Positions 1-12,920 of a stretch of DNA of 64,000 nt are shown one piece after another; the stretch's first letter is position 1, and each line of letters opens with the position of its first letter. The translations under genes and the position numbers were made by a program. The stretch comes from Hordeum vulgare subsp. vulgare (lineage: Eukaryota; Streptophyta; Magnoliopsida; Poales; Poaceae), in the NCBI RefSeq assembly GCF_904849725.1, contig NC_058522.1:337099029-337163028 (forward strand). Direction: 5' to 3'. The notes beneath the pieces are model-generated. The model searched no databases, had not been told where the DNA came from, and worked only from the letters and a program-made list of their open reading frames with translations.

Positions 1-1758
1 CGGCTCACGACTTCTTCACAAGTGGTCACCTAACTCAACATCATCACCCCCGGGCATTAGTGGCACCAGATGGGGTTTTCATTAAACCTTTCAAATCAAC
101 TCTATGTTGCCATCATCATGCACATGCTCTTACTATGCGTAGCACTACTGTCTACTTGCAACATATATTAGCGTGACCCTCATAGGTGGTAGGATCATGC
201 TCAAATGCAAGAGATCCCGAGGAGCCATCGGAAACACCATATCGATGATTTACCGAATACTCATTTACCGAATACTCATGATCATATGCAACGGAAATAT
301 TACTCAATCAGGGTCAAAGTGTTGCTTGCCTTGATCAGCTAGGTCTTCGGGGTCATCGAGTCCATCTGCTTCGTCGAACGCGGAATCTATCATCGTAATG
401 ATAGTAATAAAATAAGTAGCTCACTAAAAAATAGAGCACAAACTCACTTTAAAAATGTTATCCTATTCTAATAAATCTATAATATAATTTTAAAAATATT
501 TGTCTCTAGTTTTGATGAAAACATTATTTTTAAAATCCAATTAATAGGAGCTAAAATATTAAAAATAAGCCTTTCAATTGTAACTATGTATAAATGTTTT
601 TGTAAAAAATAGCATAACAACTCTATTAAATTCTACATATTTTTAGAAGATTTGTGGTGGAAAATATTTAAATTTGATTAAATATTTAAATCTACAAAAA
701 TCATTTAGAATCAGAAACAAAAGAAAAAGAAAAAGGGGCTAACCCCTGGCCTCGCTCGGCAAGTAGCTGGGCCGGCCCAACTGGCCAACCGACCAGTTAG
801 CTAACCAGCAGCCCAAGCACGCGTGACGTTAGGTTGAAACATGTCGCGCGGGCCCCCATGGTCAGTAGCAGAGAGAGGAGAGAGGGGGAGAGACTGGACA
901 CCGAGAGGTGGGGCATGCGTGTCGGGGTCGTATTCCTCCTCTGGACAGAGAGGAGGTGAGGCACGCCGCCGGCAATACCGACGCCCTTGCATCCCAATGA
1001 TGGGAGGAATGGAACCAACACATTGCTGCCTACCTCCTCGTGGTCGAAGGAACAGCGAGGAGGCCCTGGGTCTCCGGCGACGAGGTGGCCGCGACGGAGG
1101 TGCTACGGGAGGTGGTGGAACTGGGTGCTACGGGCAGGGAAAGATCGGGGAAGTGGTGGAGAAGCTCCCTCAGCTCATTGCGGTCACGGAGGAGGTGAGA
1201 GGAGCGCGAGAGCTGGCCTGTAGCCCGAGACCGACGGAGGTCCGAAGCGGCGGAGCCTCGGTCGATCTCGAGCACTGGAGCTCTTTGTCACATAATGGGG
1301 TGGTTGTGGCCTCGATTGAGGTTCCGGAGGAGAGGTGTGAGGGTGCTGGAGCGAGGGGGAGGCTTATTTATAGGCCAACAACAGTGCACCGCACGGGAGT
1401 GTGCAGGTGGTTTCACCGCGGCTACTGGAGAGGGAGAGAGAGCTCGGGGTCGATACCACGGTGTGCGAACGTGGTTTGAGACCCTAGAGACTAAACGGTA
1501 GAGAGAGGGGACATGGCGCGCGCGAGCTGCGTTGCCGCATTCTTCTGGCCGTATCTGGCACGCGCGTGCACGCGTCGCCCTGGCCAGCAGAGAGGGGGAG
1601 GAGGGGACCTGAGGCTGCCCTGATTCAGGTGGGTTGTCGGAGACGCGGAGAGACACCAAGGAGAGGTGAGAACCAGTCGGGGCTGGCCTCCTTTGCCTTG
1701 GGTGTGCCCTGTAGCGCGCCCAAAGCGCAGTTTTGGCATACCACGGCATGCTCGCGTG
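1..1758. other. Unassigned older repeat, left part
   Basis: I cannot name this stretch. Bases 1 to about 720 are AT-rich and contain a 15-bp tandem duplication (ATTTACCGAATACTC, twice near 248-278). Bases 720-1758 are GC- and CpG-rich. On the minus strand there is a TATA-like motif (CCTATAAATAAG, about 1374-1363) with GC-rich sequence on both sides, which resembles an LTR promoter. Long ORFs on both strands of the GC-rich part overlap each other and have no recognisable domain, so I do not call genes. The sequence probably continued into 20708-20801 before element A1 inserted. Confidence 0.4.
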
Positions 1759-3280
1759 TGATACGTCCATTTTGCATCATGTTTTCATGTTGATATTTAT
1801 CGCTTCTTTGGCTGTTATTTCACTTCACGGTACAATTATTATGCCTTTTTCTCTTATTTTGCAAGGTTTACATGAAGAGGGAGAATGCCGGCAACTGGAA
1901 TTCTGGCCTGAAAGTGGAGCAAAGTTGAGATACCTATTCTGCGCAACTCCAAACGCCGTAAAAATCAACGAGGATTTTTTTCCTGATTTATCAAAAATAC
2001 TGGGCCGAAGAAGTGCCAGAGGGGCGCCACGGGGTGCCCACAAGCCTGCACGGCGCGACCACCCCCCAAGCCGCACCATGAGGGCTTGTGGGCAGCCCAC
2101 TGGCCCACTGCCCCCCCCTCTTTTGCTATATGAAGGGTTTCGTCGAGGAAAAAATCAGGGAGGAGCTTTTTCTGGTTTCGTAGCCGCCACGTGGCGGAAC
2201 TTGAGCAGAACCAATCTAGAGCTTCGGCTGGATGATCCTGCCAGGGAAACTTCCCTCCCGGAGGGGGAAATCATCGCCATTGTCATCACCAACACTCCTC
2301 TCATCAGAGGGGACTCGTCACCATAAACATCTTCATCATCACCATCTCATCTCCAAACCCTAGTTCATCACTTGTAACCAATATCCGTCTCGCGACTCTG
2401 ATTGGTACTTGTAAGGTTGCTAGTAGTGTTGATTACTTTTTGTAGTTGATACTAGTTGGATTACTTGGTGGAAGAGTTTATGTTCAGATCCTTGATGCTA
2501 CTCATTATCTCTCTGGTCATGAATATGATTATGCTTTGTGAGTAGTTACTTTTGTTCCTGAGGACATGGGATAAGTCATGCTAATAGTAGTCATGTGAAT
2601 TTGGTATTCGTTCGGTAATTTGATATGTTGTATGTTGTTTTTCCTCTAGTGGTGTTATGTGAACGTCGACTACATAACACTTCGCCATTATTTGGGCCTA
2701 GAGGAAGGCATTGGGAAGTCGTAAGTAGATGATGGGTTGCTAGAGTGACAGAAGCTTAAACCCTAGTTTATGTGTTGCTTCGTAAGGGGCTGATTTGGAT
2801 CCACTAGTTTAATGCTATGGTTAGAATTTGTCTTAATTCTTCTTTCATAGTTGCGGATGCTTGCGAGAGGGTTTAATCATAAGTGGGATGCTTGTCCAAG
2901 TAAGGGAAGTACCCAAGCGCCGGTCCACCCACATATCAAACTATCAAAGTAACGAACGCGAATCATATGAACATGATGAAACTAGCATGACAGAAATTCC
3001 CGTGTGTCCTCAGGAGCGTTTTTCCTCCTATAAGACTTTGTACAGGCTTGTCCCTTGCTACAAAAGGGATTGGGCCACTTTGCTGCACCGTTGCTACTTT
3101 CGTTACTTGTTGCTTGCTAGGAATCATCTCACCACACAATCACCTGTAACGGACAATTTCAGTGCATGCAGATATTTCCTTGCTGAAAACTACTTGTCAG
3201 ATCCTTCTACTCCTCGTTGGGTTCGACACTCTTACTTATCGAAAGGACTACGATTGATCCCCTATACTTGTGGGTTATCA
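1759..3280 (+). repeat. A1 5' LTR
   Basis: The LTR runs from TGATACGTCC to GGGTTATCA and is followed 11 bp later by the primer-binding site. It aligns over its full length with 19186-20707 and with the A2 and A3 LTRs. It has no coding capacity; ORFs within it are incidental. The terminal TGAT/ATCA forms the usual short inverted repeat. Confidence 0.93.
2036..2134 (+). promoter_or_regulatory. Hairpin plus TATA module in A1 5' LTR
   Basis: GCCCACAAGCC (2036-2046) pairs with GGCTTGTGGGC (2083-2093). An inner, partly mutated GC stem lies between them. A TATA-like TATATGAA follows at 2127-2134. The arrangement is repeated in the other A LTRs and, on the opposite strand, in B LTRs. The promoter role is inferred from position. 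Confidence 0.6.
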
Positions 3281-3291
3281 AGACTCTTTTC

Positions 3292-3309
3292 TGGCGCCGT
3301 TACCGGGGA
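3292..3309 (+). other. A1 primer-binding site (tRNA-Asp)
   Basis: TGGCGCCGTTACCGGGGA differs at one base from the complement of the plant tRNA-Asp 3' end (TGGCGCCGTTGCCGGGGA). It lies 11 bp after the LTR end. Confidence 0.85.
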
Positions 3310-3386
3310 GTGAAGCGCCTTTGGTAAGTGGAACTTGGTAAGGAAACATTCATATAGTGTGCTGAAATTTATTGTCACTTGTCACT

Positions 3387-6300
3387 ATGGATACTAATCC
3401 TTTGAGGGGCTTGTTCGGGGTATCTTCACCTCGAACAGAAGCACAGAGAGTTGCTCCTCAACCTGCTGCACCTACTGAAAATATTTGCTTTGAATTTCCT
3501 TCGGGTATGCTTGAGAAACTGTTGGCTAATCCTTTTACAAGAGATGGAACATCACATCCAGACTTGCATCTAATCTATGTAGATGAAGTTTGTTGGTTAT
3601 TTAAGTTTGCAGGTTTGCCCGAGAATGAGGTAGAGAAGAAGGTCTTTCCTTTATCTTTGAAGGATAAGGCATTGACATGGTTAGGCTATGTGATGATACT
3701 GGATCATGGGACTACAATCGGTTGAAATTGGAATTTCATCAAAAGTTTTATCCGATGCATTTAGTACATCGTGATCGGAATTATATTTATAATTTTTGGC
3801 CTCATGACAGAGGAAGCATCGCTCAAGCTTGGGGGAGGCTTAAATCAATGCTATATTCATGCCCCAACCATGAGCTCTCGAGAGAAATTATCATTCAGAA
3901 CTTCTATGCTCGACTTTCTCATGATGATCGCACCATGCTTGACACTTCTTGTACTGGTTCTTTTATGAAAAGAGATATTGACTTCAAATGGAATTTATTG
4001 AAGAGAGTTAAACGCAATTCTAAAGATTGGGAGGTTGAAGAAGGTAAGGAGTCAGGTATGAATTTCACGTTTGATTGCGTTAAATCCTTTGTTGAGACAA
4101 ATACCTTTACTGATAGTAGCTTCATTGTGTGAATCCTTTTCTGCTCATATTGATCTCCCCAAAGATAAGTGGTTTAAATAACATCCTCGTTTAGAAGTCA
4201 ATGTAGTTAAACCCACTCCAGTTGAAGAGAAAGTCATTGCCTATAATGATCCTATTGTTCCCAGTGCTTACATTGAGAAATCACCTTTCCCTATTAGGAT
4301 AAAGGATCATTCTAAAGCTTCAACTGTGATACGTAGAGGCCATATTAGAACAACTACACCCCCTGAGCAAATTAGAGTTGAACCTAGCATTGCTATTATC
4401 AAAGATCTTCTGTCCGACGATGTTGAGGGACATAATATTCACTTCTGTGAAGGTGCTGCTAGAATTGCTAAACCTCACGTTAGAGACAAACATAGGCATG
4501 TTGTTGGCATGCCTGTGGTTTCTGTTAAGATAGGAGATCATTGTTATCATGGTTTATGTGATGTGGGTGCTAGTGTTAGTGCAATACCTCAATCCTTATA
4601 CGATGAAATCAAAGATGAGATTGCACCTGTTGAGATAGAGCCCATTGATGTCACTATTCATCTTGCCAATAGAGATACTATCTGCCCTGTGGGAATTGTT
4701 AGGGATGTGGAAGTCTTGTGTGGTAAAACAAAGTATCGTGCTGATTTCCTCGTTATTGCTACTGCACAAGATAGCTTTTGTCCCATCATATTTGGCAAAC
4801 CCTTCCTCAATACTGTCAATGCTCATATTGATTGTGAGAAGCAAACTGTCACTATTGGCTTTGAAGGTCTGTCACGTGAGTTCAATTTCTCTAAGTTTGG
4901 TAGACAACCTCATGAAAAGGAGTTGCCTAGTAGGGATGAAACTATTGCCATAGCTTCTATTGCCATGCCTCCTACTGATCCCTTAGAGAAATACTTGCTT
5001 GAGCATGAAAATGATATGCATATGGATGAAACGGATGAGATAGATAGAGTTGTCTTAGAACAATATCCTATCCTTAAGAATAACTTGCGTGTTGAACTGC
5101 TTGGGGATCCACCCCCACCAAAGGTTGATCCTGTGTTCGAGCTTAAACAGTTGCCTGATACTCTTAAGTATGCCTATCTTGATGAAAAGGAGATATATCC
5201 TGTTATTATTAGTGCTAGCCTCTTAGAGCATGAAGAAAAGAAGTTACTAAAAACTATGAGGAAGCACCGTGCTGCTATTGGATATACTCTTGATGATCTT
5301 AAGGGCATTAGTCCTACTCTATGCCAGCACAAGATTAAAACTGATCCTGACTTCAAACCAGTTGCTGATCATCAAAGGAGATTGACTCCTAAGATGAAAG
5401 AAGTAGTAAGAAAAGAAATACTAAAGCTCCTGGAAGCAGGTATCATTTATCCTGTTGCTCACAGTGATTGGGTGAGTCCGGTGCATTGCGTCCCTAAAAA
5501 GGGAGGCATTACCGTTGTCCCTCATGATAAGGCTGAATTGATCCCACAGAGGATTATTACTAGCTATAGGATGGTGATCGATTTCAGGAAATTGAATAAA
5601 GCCACTAGGAAAGATCATTACCCTTTGCCTTTTATCGACCAAATTCTAGAAAGGCTGTCCAAACACACACACTTCTGCTTTCTAGACGGTTATTCTGGAT
5701 TCTCCCAAATACCAGTTGCACAATATGATCAGGAGAAGACCACTTTCACCTGCCCTTTCGGTACCTTTGCTTATAGACGTATGCCTTTTGGCTTATGTAA
5801 TGCACCTACCACCTTTCAAGGATGTATGATGGCTATATTCTCTGAGTTTTGTGAAAACATTGTTGAGGTTTTTGTGGATGACTTCTCCGTCTATGGGTCT
5901 TCCTTTCATGATTGCCTCAGCAACCTTGATCGAGTCTTACAGAGATGTAAAGACACCAATCTTGTCTCGAATTGGGAGAAGTGCCACTATATGGTTAATG
6001 AAGGCATCGTCTTAGGACATAAAATTTCTGAAAGAGGTATTGAAGTCGATAAGGCTAAGGTTGATGCAATCGAGAAAATGACATACCCCACAGATATCAA
6101 AGGTATAAGAAGTTTCCTTGGTCATGCTGGTTACTATAGAAGGTTCATCAAAGACTTCTCTAAGATTTCTAGGCCTCTTACCAGTCTCTTACAAAAGGAT
6201 ATTCCTGATGTTTTTTATGATGATTGTGAGGAAGCCTTCGAAATACTTAAGAGGGCTTTGATAACTGCACCTATTGTTCAACCATCTGATTGGAACTTAC

Positions 6301-8060
6301 CTTTTGAGATCATGTGTGACGCTAGTGATTATGCTGTTGGTGCTGTCCTAGGGCAAAGAGTCGATAAGAAGTTGAATGTTATTCACTACGCTAGTAAAAC
6401 TCTAGACAGTGCCGAAACAAACTATGCCACTACGGAGAAGGAGTTTTTAGCAGTCGTGTTTGCATGTGAAAAGTTCAGGTCTTACATAGTTGATTCCAAA
6501 GTCACTATTCACACTAATCATGCTGCTATTAAGTACCTCATGAAGAAGAAGGATGCTAAACCTAGACTTATCAGATGGGTTCTCTTGCTACAAGAATTTG
6601 ATTTGCACGTTGTCGACACAAAGGGTGCTGATAACCCAGTAGCAGATAACTTGTCTAGGTTGGAGAACGTTCTTGATGACCCACAACCTATTGATGATAG
6701 CTTCCCTGATGAGCAACTGAAAGTCATCAATGCTTCACGTAGTGCACCGTGGTATGCCGATTATGCAAACTATATCGTTGCCAAATACATACCACCTAGT
6801 TTCACGTACCAGCAAAAGAAGAAATTCTTCTTTGACTTGACACATTACTTTTGGGATGATCCTCACCTTTATAAGGAAGGAGTAGATGGTGTTATTAGAC
6901 GTTGTGTACCTGAACATGAACAGGGACAGATCCTACAGAAGTGTCACTCCGAGGCCTACGGAGGACACCATGCGGGAGATAGAACTGCACACAAGGTATT
7001 GCAATCAGGTTTGTATTGGCCCACTCTCTTCAAGGATTCCCATAAGTTTGTTTTGTCTTGTGACGAATGTCAAAGAATAGGTAATATTAGCAATTGTCAG
7101 GAAATGCCTATGAACTATTCACTTGTCATTTAACCATTTGATGTTTGGGGCTTTGTTTGTATGGGACCTTTTCCAAACTCCAACGGGTATACTCATATCC
7201 TAGTTGCCGTTGACTACGTCACTAAGTGGGTAGAAGCTATCCCCACTAGTAGTGCTGATCACAACACCTCTATCATGATGCTAAAAGAAGTTATCTTCCC
7301 TAGATTTGGAGTCCCTAGATATCTAATGACCGATGGTGGTTCACACTTCATTCATGGTGCTTTTTGTAAAACGCTCGCTAAATACGATGTCAACCATAGA
7401 ATTGCGTCTCCCTACCACCCTCAGTCCAGTGGACAAGCAGAGATGAGTAATAGAGAGACTAAACTAATTCTGCAAAAGACTATCAACAGGTCTAGAAAGA
7501 ATTGGTCTAAGAAGCTCGATGATGCACTGTGGGCTTATAGAACTGCCTATAATAATCCCATGGGCATGTCTCCGTACAAAATGGTGTACAGTAAAGCATG
7601 TCATTTACCTCTTGAGCTAGAGCATAAAGCTTATTGGGCAATCAAAGAGCTCAACTTTGATTTCAAACTTGCCGGTGAGAAGAGGTTATTTGACATTAGC
7701 TCGCTTGATGAGTGGAGAACTCAGGCATATGAGAATGCCAAGCTGTTCAAAGAGAAGGTTAAGAGGTGGCATGATAATAGGATACAAAAGCGTGAGTTCA
7801 ATGTAGTTGATTATGTCTTCCTATATAACTCTCGTTTAAGATTCTTTGCAGGCAAGCTTCTCTCTAAATGGGAAGGTCCCTATGTTGTTGAGGAAGTATA
7901 TCGTTCCGGTGCTATCAAGATCAACAACACGGAAGGTAATTGTCCGAGAGTGGTAAATGGGCAGAGAATCAAGCAATATATCTCAGGTACTCCCATTAAT
8001 GTTGAAAGCAATATCATCAACACCATAACTCTAGAAGAATACCTAAGGGATATTTATTAG
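3387..8060 (+). pseudogene. A1 gag-pol polyprotein, broken
   Basis: The start is the ATG at 3387, shared with A2 and A3. Gag is recognisable to about 4130. The protease motif ([14 protein letters not shown]) has its Asp codon at 4560. Reverse transcriptase has FVDD at 5872-5883 and RNase H follows. The integrase has its second Asp at 7332 and Glu at 7440, a 35-residue gap as in DDE integrases. Compared with A2 and A3, lesions are: a 1-nt deletion near 3680; a 32-nt deletion near 4113 that restores frame; TAA at 4179; TAA at 7131 (GAA in A2); and TAG at 8058 (CAG in A2), which shortens the C-terminus. The codon for the first catalytic Asp of integrase (7155-7157) now reads Val. It cannot yield a working polyprotein. 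Confidence 0.88.
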
Positions 8061-8200
8061 GCTGTTTCAGACTCCGAAAACGAAGAGGTATGTGATTCGG
8101 TAAGAAAACAGAGTCCAAAACTTTTCTAGTAGGAAATTTTCTCCGTTTTGGAATTTTTGAAAAAATACAAAAATTGGAAGTAGTCCGGAAAGTGCGCGAG

Positions 8201-8333
8201 GAGGCGACAAGCCTGCACGGTGCGGGCCCACCCTCTGGCCACGCCGTGAGGGCTTGTGGCCACCTCGTGCGCCTCCCGGACTCCGTTTTCGTGTGGGGTA
8301 CTCCTTCTGGTCTGAAAAAAATCATTATATATA
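8201..8333 (+). promoter_or_regulatory. Internal hairpin plus TATA module of A1
   Basis: ACAAGCC (8207-8213) pairs with GGCTTGT (8251-8257), with an inner CACGG/CCGTG stem and outer GAGG/CCTC pairing. TATATATA lies at 8326-8333, and the ATG of the post-pol ORF lies 86 bp further on. A2 has the same module before its ORF. I infer a separate promoter for that ORF. Confidence 0.5.
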
Positions 8334-8418
8334 CTCCCGTTTGGTCTGACCCCTGCATCACGCAGATTTCGTCTATTTTTCGTTTCGAGCCCGTTTTCTG
8401 CCGCAGATTTAGAGAAAG

Positions 8419-8835
8419 ATGTCGTCCCAGGAATCTGTGGGAGAGAACAATCTCTGTCAAATCTATGGAGAAGTTCATGCTGATCTGAAAAGGATGGAGG
8501 TCATGGAGGCTAAGGAAAGGCTACCTAAAGAAACCAAGGACAAAGCTAAGTAGAAGGATCAGGCATGGGACGAAGTGCAATCTGTGCTCAACAAGAAAGA
8601 AGTTGAAGAAGTGGATTTCCTCCAACCCTACCTCCACCTAGTGTCTCCATCTTTGATTGAACTCTTGAGGTTTTGTGAAACAACTCGTGCTCGCAATACT
8701 TGTCTCACTCGTGAAGTTGTTTTGCTGGAAAAACATATCACAGATCTCCAAGGAATAAATCAAAGATTAATGGCCCTCTTGGACTCAAAGATTGCAACAA
8801 CTCCACCACCATCACCACCAAAGGAAGACAACTGA
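8419..8835 (+). pseudogene. A1 post-pol coiled-coil ORF
   Basis: This frame has 139 codons from the ATG at 8419 to TGA, broken only by TAG at 8551. It occupies the position where Athila elements carry an extra, sometimes env-like, ORF. I see no signal peptide or membrane segment, so it is not a recognisable envelope. The N-terminus is short and charged, the middle has heptad-like leucines (about residues 80-120), and the end is a proline-rich tail PPPSPPKEDN. The A2 equivalent has nearly the same length, start context and tail but an unrelated middle. The function is unknown; a coiled-coil interaction protein is an inference. Confidence 0.55.
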
Positions 8836-9887
8836 GCATTGGTATGGGCAATCCCCTTGGCTTGTGCCAATCTTGGGGGAGTTTCCCCGGTACCGTATCA
8901 CCATCACATCTTTTGCCTTTACCTTTGTTTTAGTTTTCCTTTTCAGTTTCCCCTTTCTCTAGTAGTTTAAAAGTCTTAGTGTTTTAGTCTTGAGTTTTGC
9001 TTTGTGTCACCCCCGATGTATTCGAGCTCGTGAGCCATATAATAAAGAGTGTCTTAGTTGAAGGGCTTTGCCTCTTGCCATGATCAAAAGAGTGAGAATA
9101 GAACAAAAGCATGAAAGATCATGTAATGATCTTATGGGAAGTGATGGCTTCACATATAAAAATAATTATCATTGAAACTTGTTGAGGGTAGGCAAACGTA
9201 GACCTTGGTCATTGTTGCAATTAATAGGAAGTGATGAAGAAGGAGAGGTTCACATATAAATATATCATCTCTGACACCATCTATGATTGTGAACACTCAC
9301 TAAACTATTACATGCCTAGAAGTAGATGTTGAACAAGGAAGACAACGTAATGAATTGTGTTTCTTTGGTTCCAAACAATGTTATATGATTAGAGATCCCT
9401 TAGCATGTTACGATTGCTTCCACCTCATATTAGCCAAAACCTCCCGCACCAAGTAGAGATACTACTTGTGCATCCATAAACCTTCAAACCAGTTTTGCCA
9501 TGAGTGTCCACCATACCTACCTATGGATTGAATAAGATCCCTCAAGTAAGTTTTCATCGGTGCAAGCAATAAAAATTTCTCACTAATATGTATGATCTAT
9601 TAGTGTGTGGAAAATAAGCTTTATACGAACCTGTGATGAGGAAGACATAAAAGCGACAGATTGCATAATAAATCTCTTTATCACAGGAGGCAATATAAAG
9701 TGACGTTCCTACGCACTAAGAGGACACGCATTCAAACCTCAAAATCGCATGACAACCTCTGCTTCCCTCTGCGAAGGGCCTATCTTGTACCTTTACTTTT
9801 TTCCCTTGAAAGAGTCATGGTGATCTTCACCAATTCCTTATTTCGCCTTTATCTTGGCTAATGTCATATGCTTGGGAAATACCCAAA
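8836..9887 (+). other. A1 3' noncoding region, first part
   Basis: No coding signal is visible. Just after the ORF stop is a hairpin-prone stretch ending in a polypurine-like AATCTTGGGGGAG (8869-8881). The remainder aligns with A2 33046-34050. The copia insertion at 9888 splits it, and it resumes at 18697. Confidence 0.75.
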
Positions 9888-11650
9888 TGTTGCAAATATG
9901 CCCTAGAGGCAATAATAAAATGGTTATTATCATATTTCCTTGTTCATGATAATCGTCTATTGTTCATGCTATAATTGTATTAACAGGAAACAGTAATACA
10001 TGTGTGAATAAATAGATCACAATGTGTCCCTAGCAAGCCTCTAGTTGGCTAGCTCGTTAGTCAATAGATGATCATGGTTTCCTGATCATGGGCATTAGAT
10101 GTCATTGATAACGGGATCACATCATTGGGAGAATGATGTGATGGACAAGACCCAATCCTAAGCCTAGCACTAGATCGTATTGTTCGTATGCTAATGCTTT
10201 TCTAATGTCAAGTATCTTTTCCTTCGACCGTGAGATTGTGCAACTCCCGGATACCGTAGGAGTGCTTTGGGTGTATCAAACGTCACAACGTAACTGGGTG
10301 ACTATAAAGGTGCACTACGGGTACCTCCGAAAGTGTCTGTTGGGTTGGTACGAATCGAGATCGGGATTTGTCACTCCGTGTGACGGAGAGGTATCTCTGG
10401 GCCCACTCGGTAGAACATCATCATGAGCTCAATGTGACTAAGGAGTTAGTCACACGATGACGTGCTACGGAACGAGTAAAGAGACTTACCGGTAACGAGA
10501 TTGAACAAGGTATAGGTATACCGACGATCGAATCTCGGGCAAGTTCTATACCGACAGACAAAGGGAATCGTATACGGGATTGGTTGAATCCTTGACATCG
10601 TGGTTCATCCGATGAGATCATCGTGGAGCTAGTGGGATCCACCATGGGTATCCAGACCCCGCTGATGGTTATTGGCCAGAGAGGTGTCTCGGTCATGTCT
10701 GCCTGTCTCCCGAACCCGTAGGGTCTACACACTTAAGGTTCGATGACGCTAGGATTATAGGGAATTGTTGTACGAGGTTACCGAAAGTTTTTCGGAGTCC
10801 CGGATGAGATCCCGGATGTCACGAGGAGCTCCGGAATGGTCCGGAGGTAAAGATTGATATATAGGACGGATGGTTTTGGACACCGGAAGTGTTTCGGGCG
10901 TCACCAGTAACGTACCGGGACCACCGGGACCACCGGAGGTGGTCCCGGGGGACCACCAAAGGGGGGCAACGACCCCGGGAGGCTAGATGGGCTAAGTGGG
11001 GAAGGGAACCAGCCCCTAAGTGGGCTGGTGCGCCCCCCACCCAGCCCATGCGCACCAGAGAAAGGGGGGAAGGGGGGAACCCTAGCATAGGTGGGCCTAA
11101 GGCCCACCAGAGGGGTGCGCCACCCCTCCTCCCTGCCCTGGCCGCCGCCCCCTCTCCCATCTGGGGATGCCGCACCCCTTGGGGGTGGGAACACTAAGGG
11201 CTGCGCCCCCTCCCTCTCCCCCTATATATAGATGAGGGTTCGGGGCTGTTTGGGACACGGTTTTTCCTCTCCCTCAGCGCAGCCCTGCACTTCTTCCTCC
11301 TCCTCTCAGCCCGTGCTTGGCGAAGCTCTGCCGGGAGACCTCGTCTCTCCACCGACACCACGCCGTCGTGTTGCTGGACTTCTTCCCCAACCTCTCCCTC
11401 CTCCTTGCTGGATCAAGGTGCGGGAGACATCACCGGGCTGCACGTGTGTTGAACGCGGAGGTGCCGTTGTTCGGCACTAGATCGGAATCGCCGCGAGTAC
11501 GACTCCATCAACCGCGTTCTAGCAACGCTTCCGCTTAGCGATCTTCAAAGGTATGAAGATGCTCTTACCCCTCTCTAGTTGCTGGTCTCTCCATAGGAAG
11601 ATCTGAACATGCGTAGGAAATTTTTTGAATTTATGCTATGTTACCCAAAA
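9888..11650 (+). repeat. Copia 5' LTR
   Basis: It runs from TGTTGCAAATATG (a G to C change at the fifth base against the 3' copy) to TTACCCAAAA, where the expected terminal CA has mutated to AA. A TATA box (TATATATAG) lies at 11223-11231, with GC-rich sequence upstream. ORFs inside it are shadows. Confidence 0.95.
11223..11231 (+). promoter_or_regulatory. TATA box of copia 5' LTR
   Basis: TATATATAG follows a C-rich tract. The same motif is at 18269-18277 in the 3' LTR. Its use as the element promoter is known for BARE-type LTRs and inferred here. Confidence 0.75.
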
Positions 11651-11651
11651 G

Positions 11652-11664
11652 TGGCATCCGAGCC
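11652..11664 (+). other. Copia primer-binding site
   Basis: TGGCATCCGAGCC directly follows the LTR and differs at two bases from the usual initiator tRNA-Met complement TGGTATCAGAGCC. Confidence 0.8.
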
Positions 11665-12920
11665 AGGTTTTCTATGCGTAGATTCTATGCACGAGTAGAA
11701 CACAAAAGTCGTGGGCGATAGTTTGTCAATTTGCTTGCCGTTACTAGTCTTATTCTTTTCCGGTGGTATTGTGGGATGAAGCGGCCCGGACCGACCTTAC
11801 ACGTACGCTTACGTGAGACTGGTTCCACCGACAGACATGCACATCGTGCATAAAGGTGGCTAGCGGGTGTCTGTCTCTCCTACTCTAGTCGGATTGGATT
11901 TGATGAAAAGGGTCCTTATGAAGGGTAAATAGCTTTGGCATATCATCATTGTGGCTGTCACGTAGGTAAGAAGGCGTTCTTGCTAGAAACCCAAATCAGC
12001 CACGTAAAACTTGCAACAACAATTAGAGGACGTCTAACTTGTTTTTACAGGGTTTGACATGTGATGTGATATGGCCAAAGTTGTGATGTTGCATGTATGA
12101 TGTATGAGATGATCATGTTATTGTAATAGGTTTCACGACTTGCATGTCGATGAGTATGACAACCGGCAGGAGCCATAGGAGTTGTCTTAATTTATTGTAT
12201 GAGATGCAACGCCATGTGCTTACTATTTTACTTCATTGCTAACGGTTAGCCATAGTAGTAGTGATAGTAGTAGTTGGCGTGACGACTTCACGGAGACACG
12301 ATGATGGAGATCATGATGATGGAGATCATGGTGTCACGCCGGTGACGATGATGATCATGCGATGCCTGAAGATGGAGATCGAAAGTGCAAAGATGATAAT
12401 GGCCATATCATGTCACTATATGATTGCATTGTGATGTTTATCATGTTTTACATCTTATTGCTTAAAACGACGGTAGCATAATAAGATGATCCCTCTTATA
12501 ATTTCGAGAACGTATTCCCCTAACTGTGCACCGTTGCAAAGGTTCGTTGTCTCGAAGCACCACGTGATGATCGGGTGTGATAGATTATAACGTTCGCATA
12601 CAACGGGTGTAAGCCAGATTTACACACGCGAAACACCTAGGTTGACTCGACGAGCTTAGCATGTACAGACATGACCTCGAATACAAGAGACCGAAAGGTC
12701 GAACATGAGTCGTATGGTTGAATACGATCAGCATGAAGTTGCTCACCATGGTTACTAGTCCGTCTCACGTGATGATCGGACACGGGTTAGTCAACATGGA
12801 TCATGTATCACTTAGATGACTAGAGGGATGTCGATTTAAGTGGGAGTTCATACTTAATTTGATTAAATGAACTTAATTTTCATGAACTTAGTCTAAAAGT
12901 TATCTTTATAAATATTGTAG
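11665..12920 (+). other. Copia untranslated leader
   Basis: This 1.26-kb leader between primer site and gag ATG has the usual length for BARE-type elements. It includes a short ATGATGGAGATC repeat near 12300-12345. No gene is seen. Confidence 0.8.

Noticed and set aside
841..1479. 212-codon plus-strand ORF in GC-rich sequence
   Set aside because: It overlaps a 160-codon minus-strand ORF, is compositionally biased (Gly/Arg), and has no domain. It probably lies in an LTR-like promoter region.
3292..3309. tRNA gene
   Set aside because: Only the 18-nt complement of a tRNA 3' end is present, which is a primer-binding site.
2861..3313. 150-codon ORF at the end of the A1 5' LTR and equivalents in the other A LTRs (20255, 27140, 35745, 37953)
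   Set aside because: It is within the LTR, has a different frame status in each copy, and overlaps the LTR end and primer site. There is no protein family.
8419..8835. Post-pol ORF as an envelope protein
   Set aside because: No signal peptide, transmembrane segment or glycoprotein features. It is coiled-coil and proline-rich.
10819..11175. Overlapping ORFs on both strands of the copia LTRs
   Set aside because: They lie in GC-rich U3 sequence, are duplicated in both LTRs, and are known LTR noncoding sequence.
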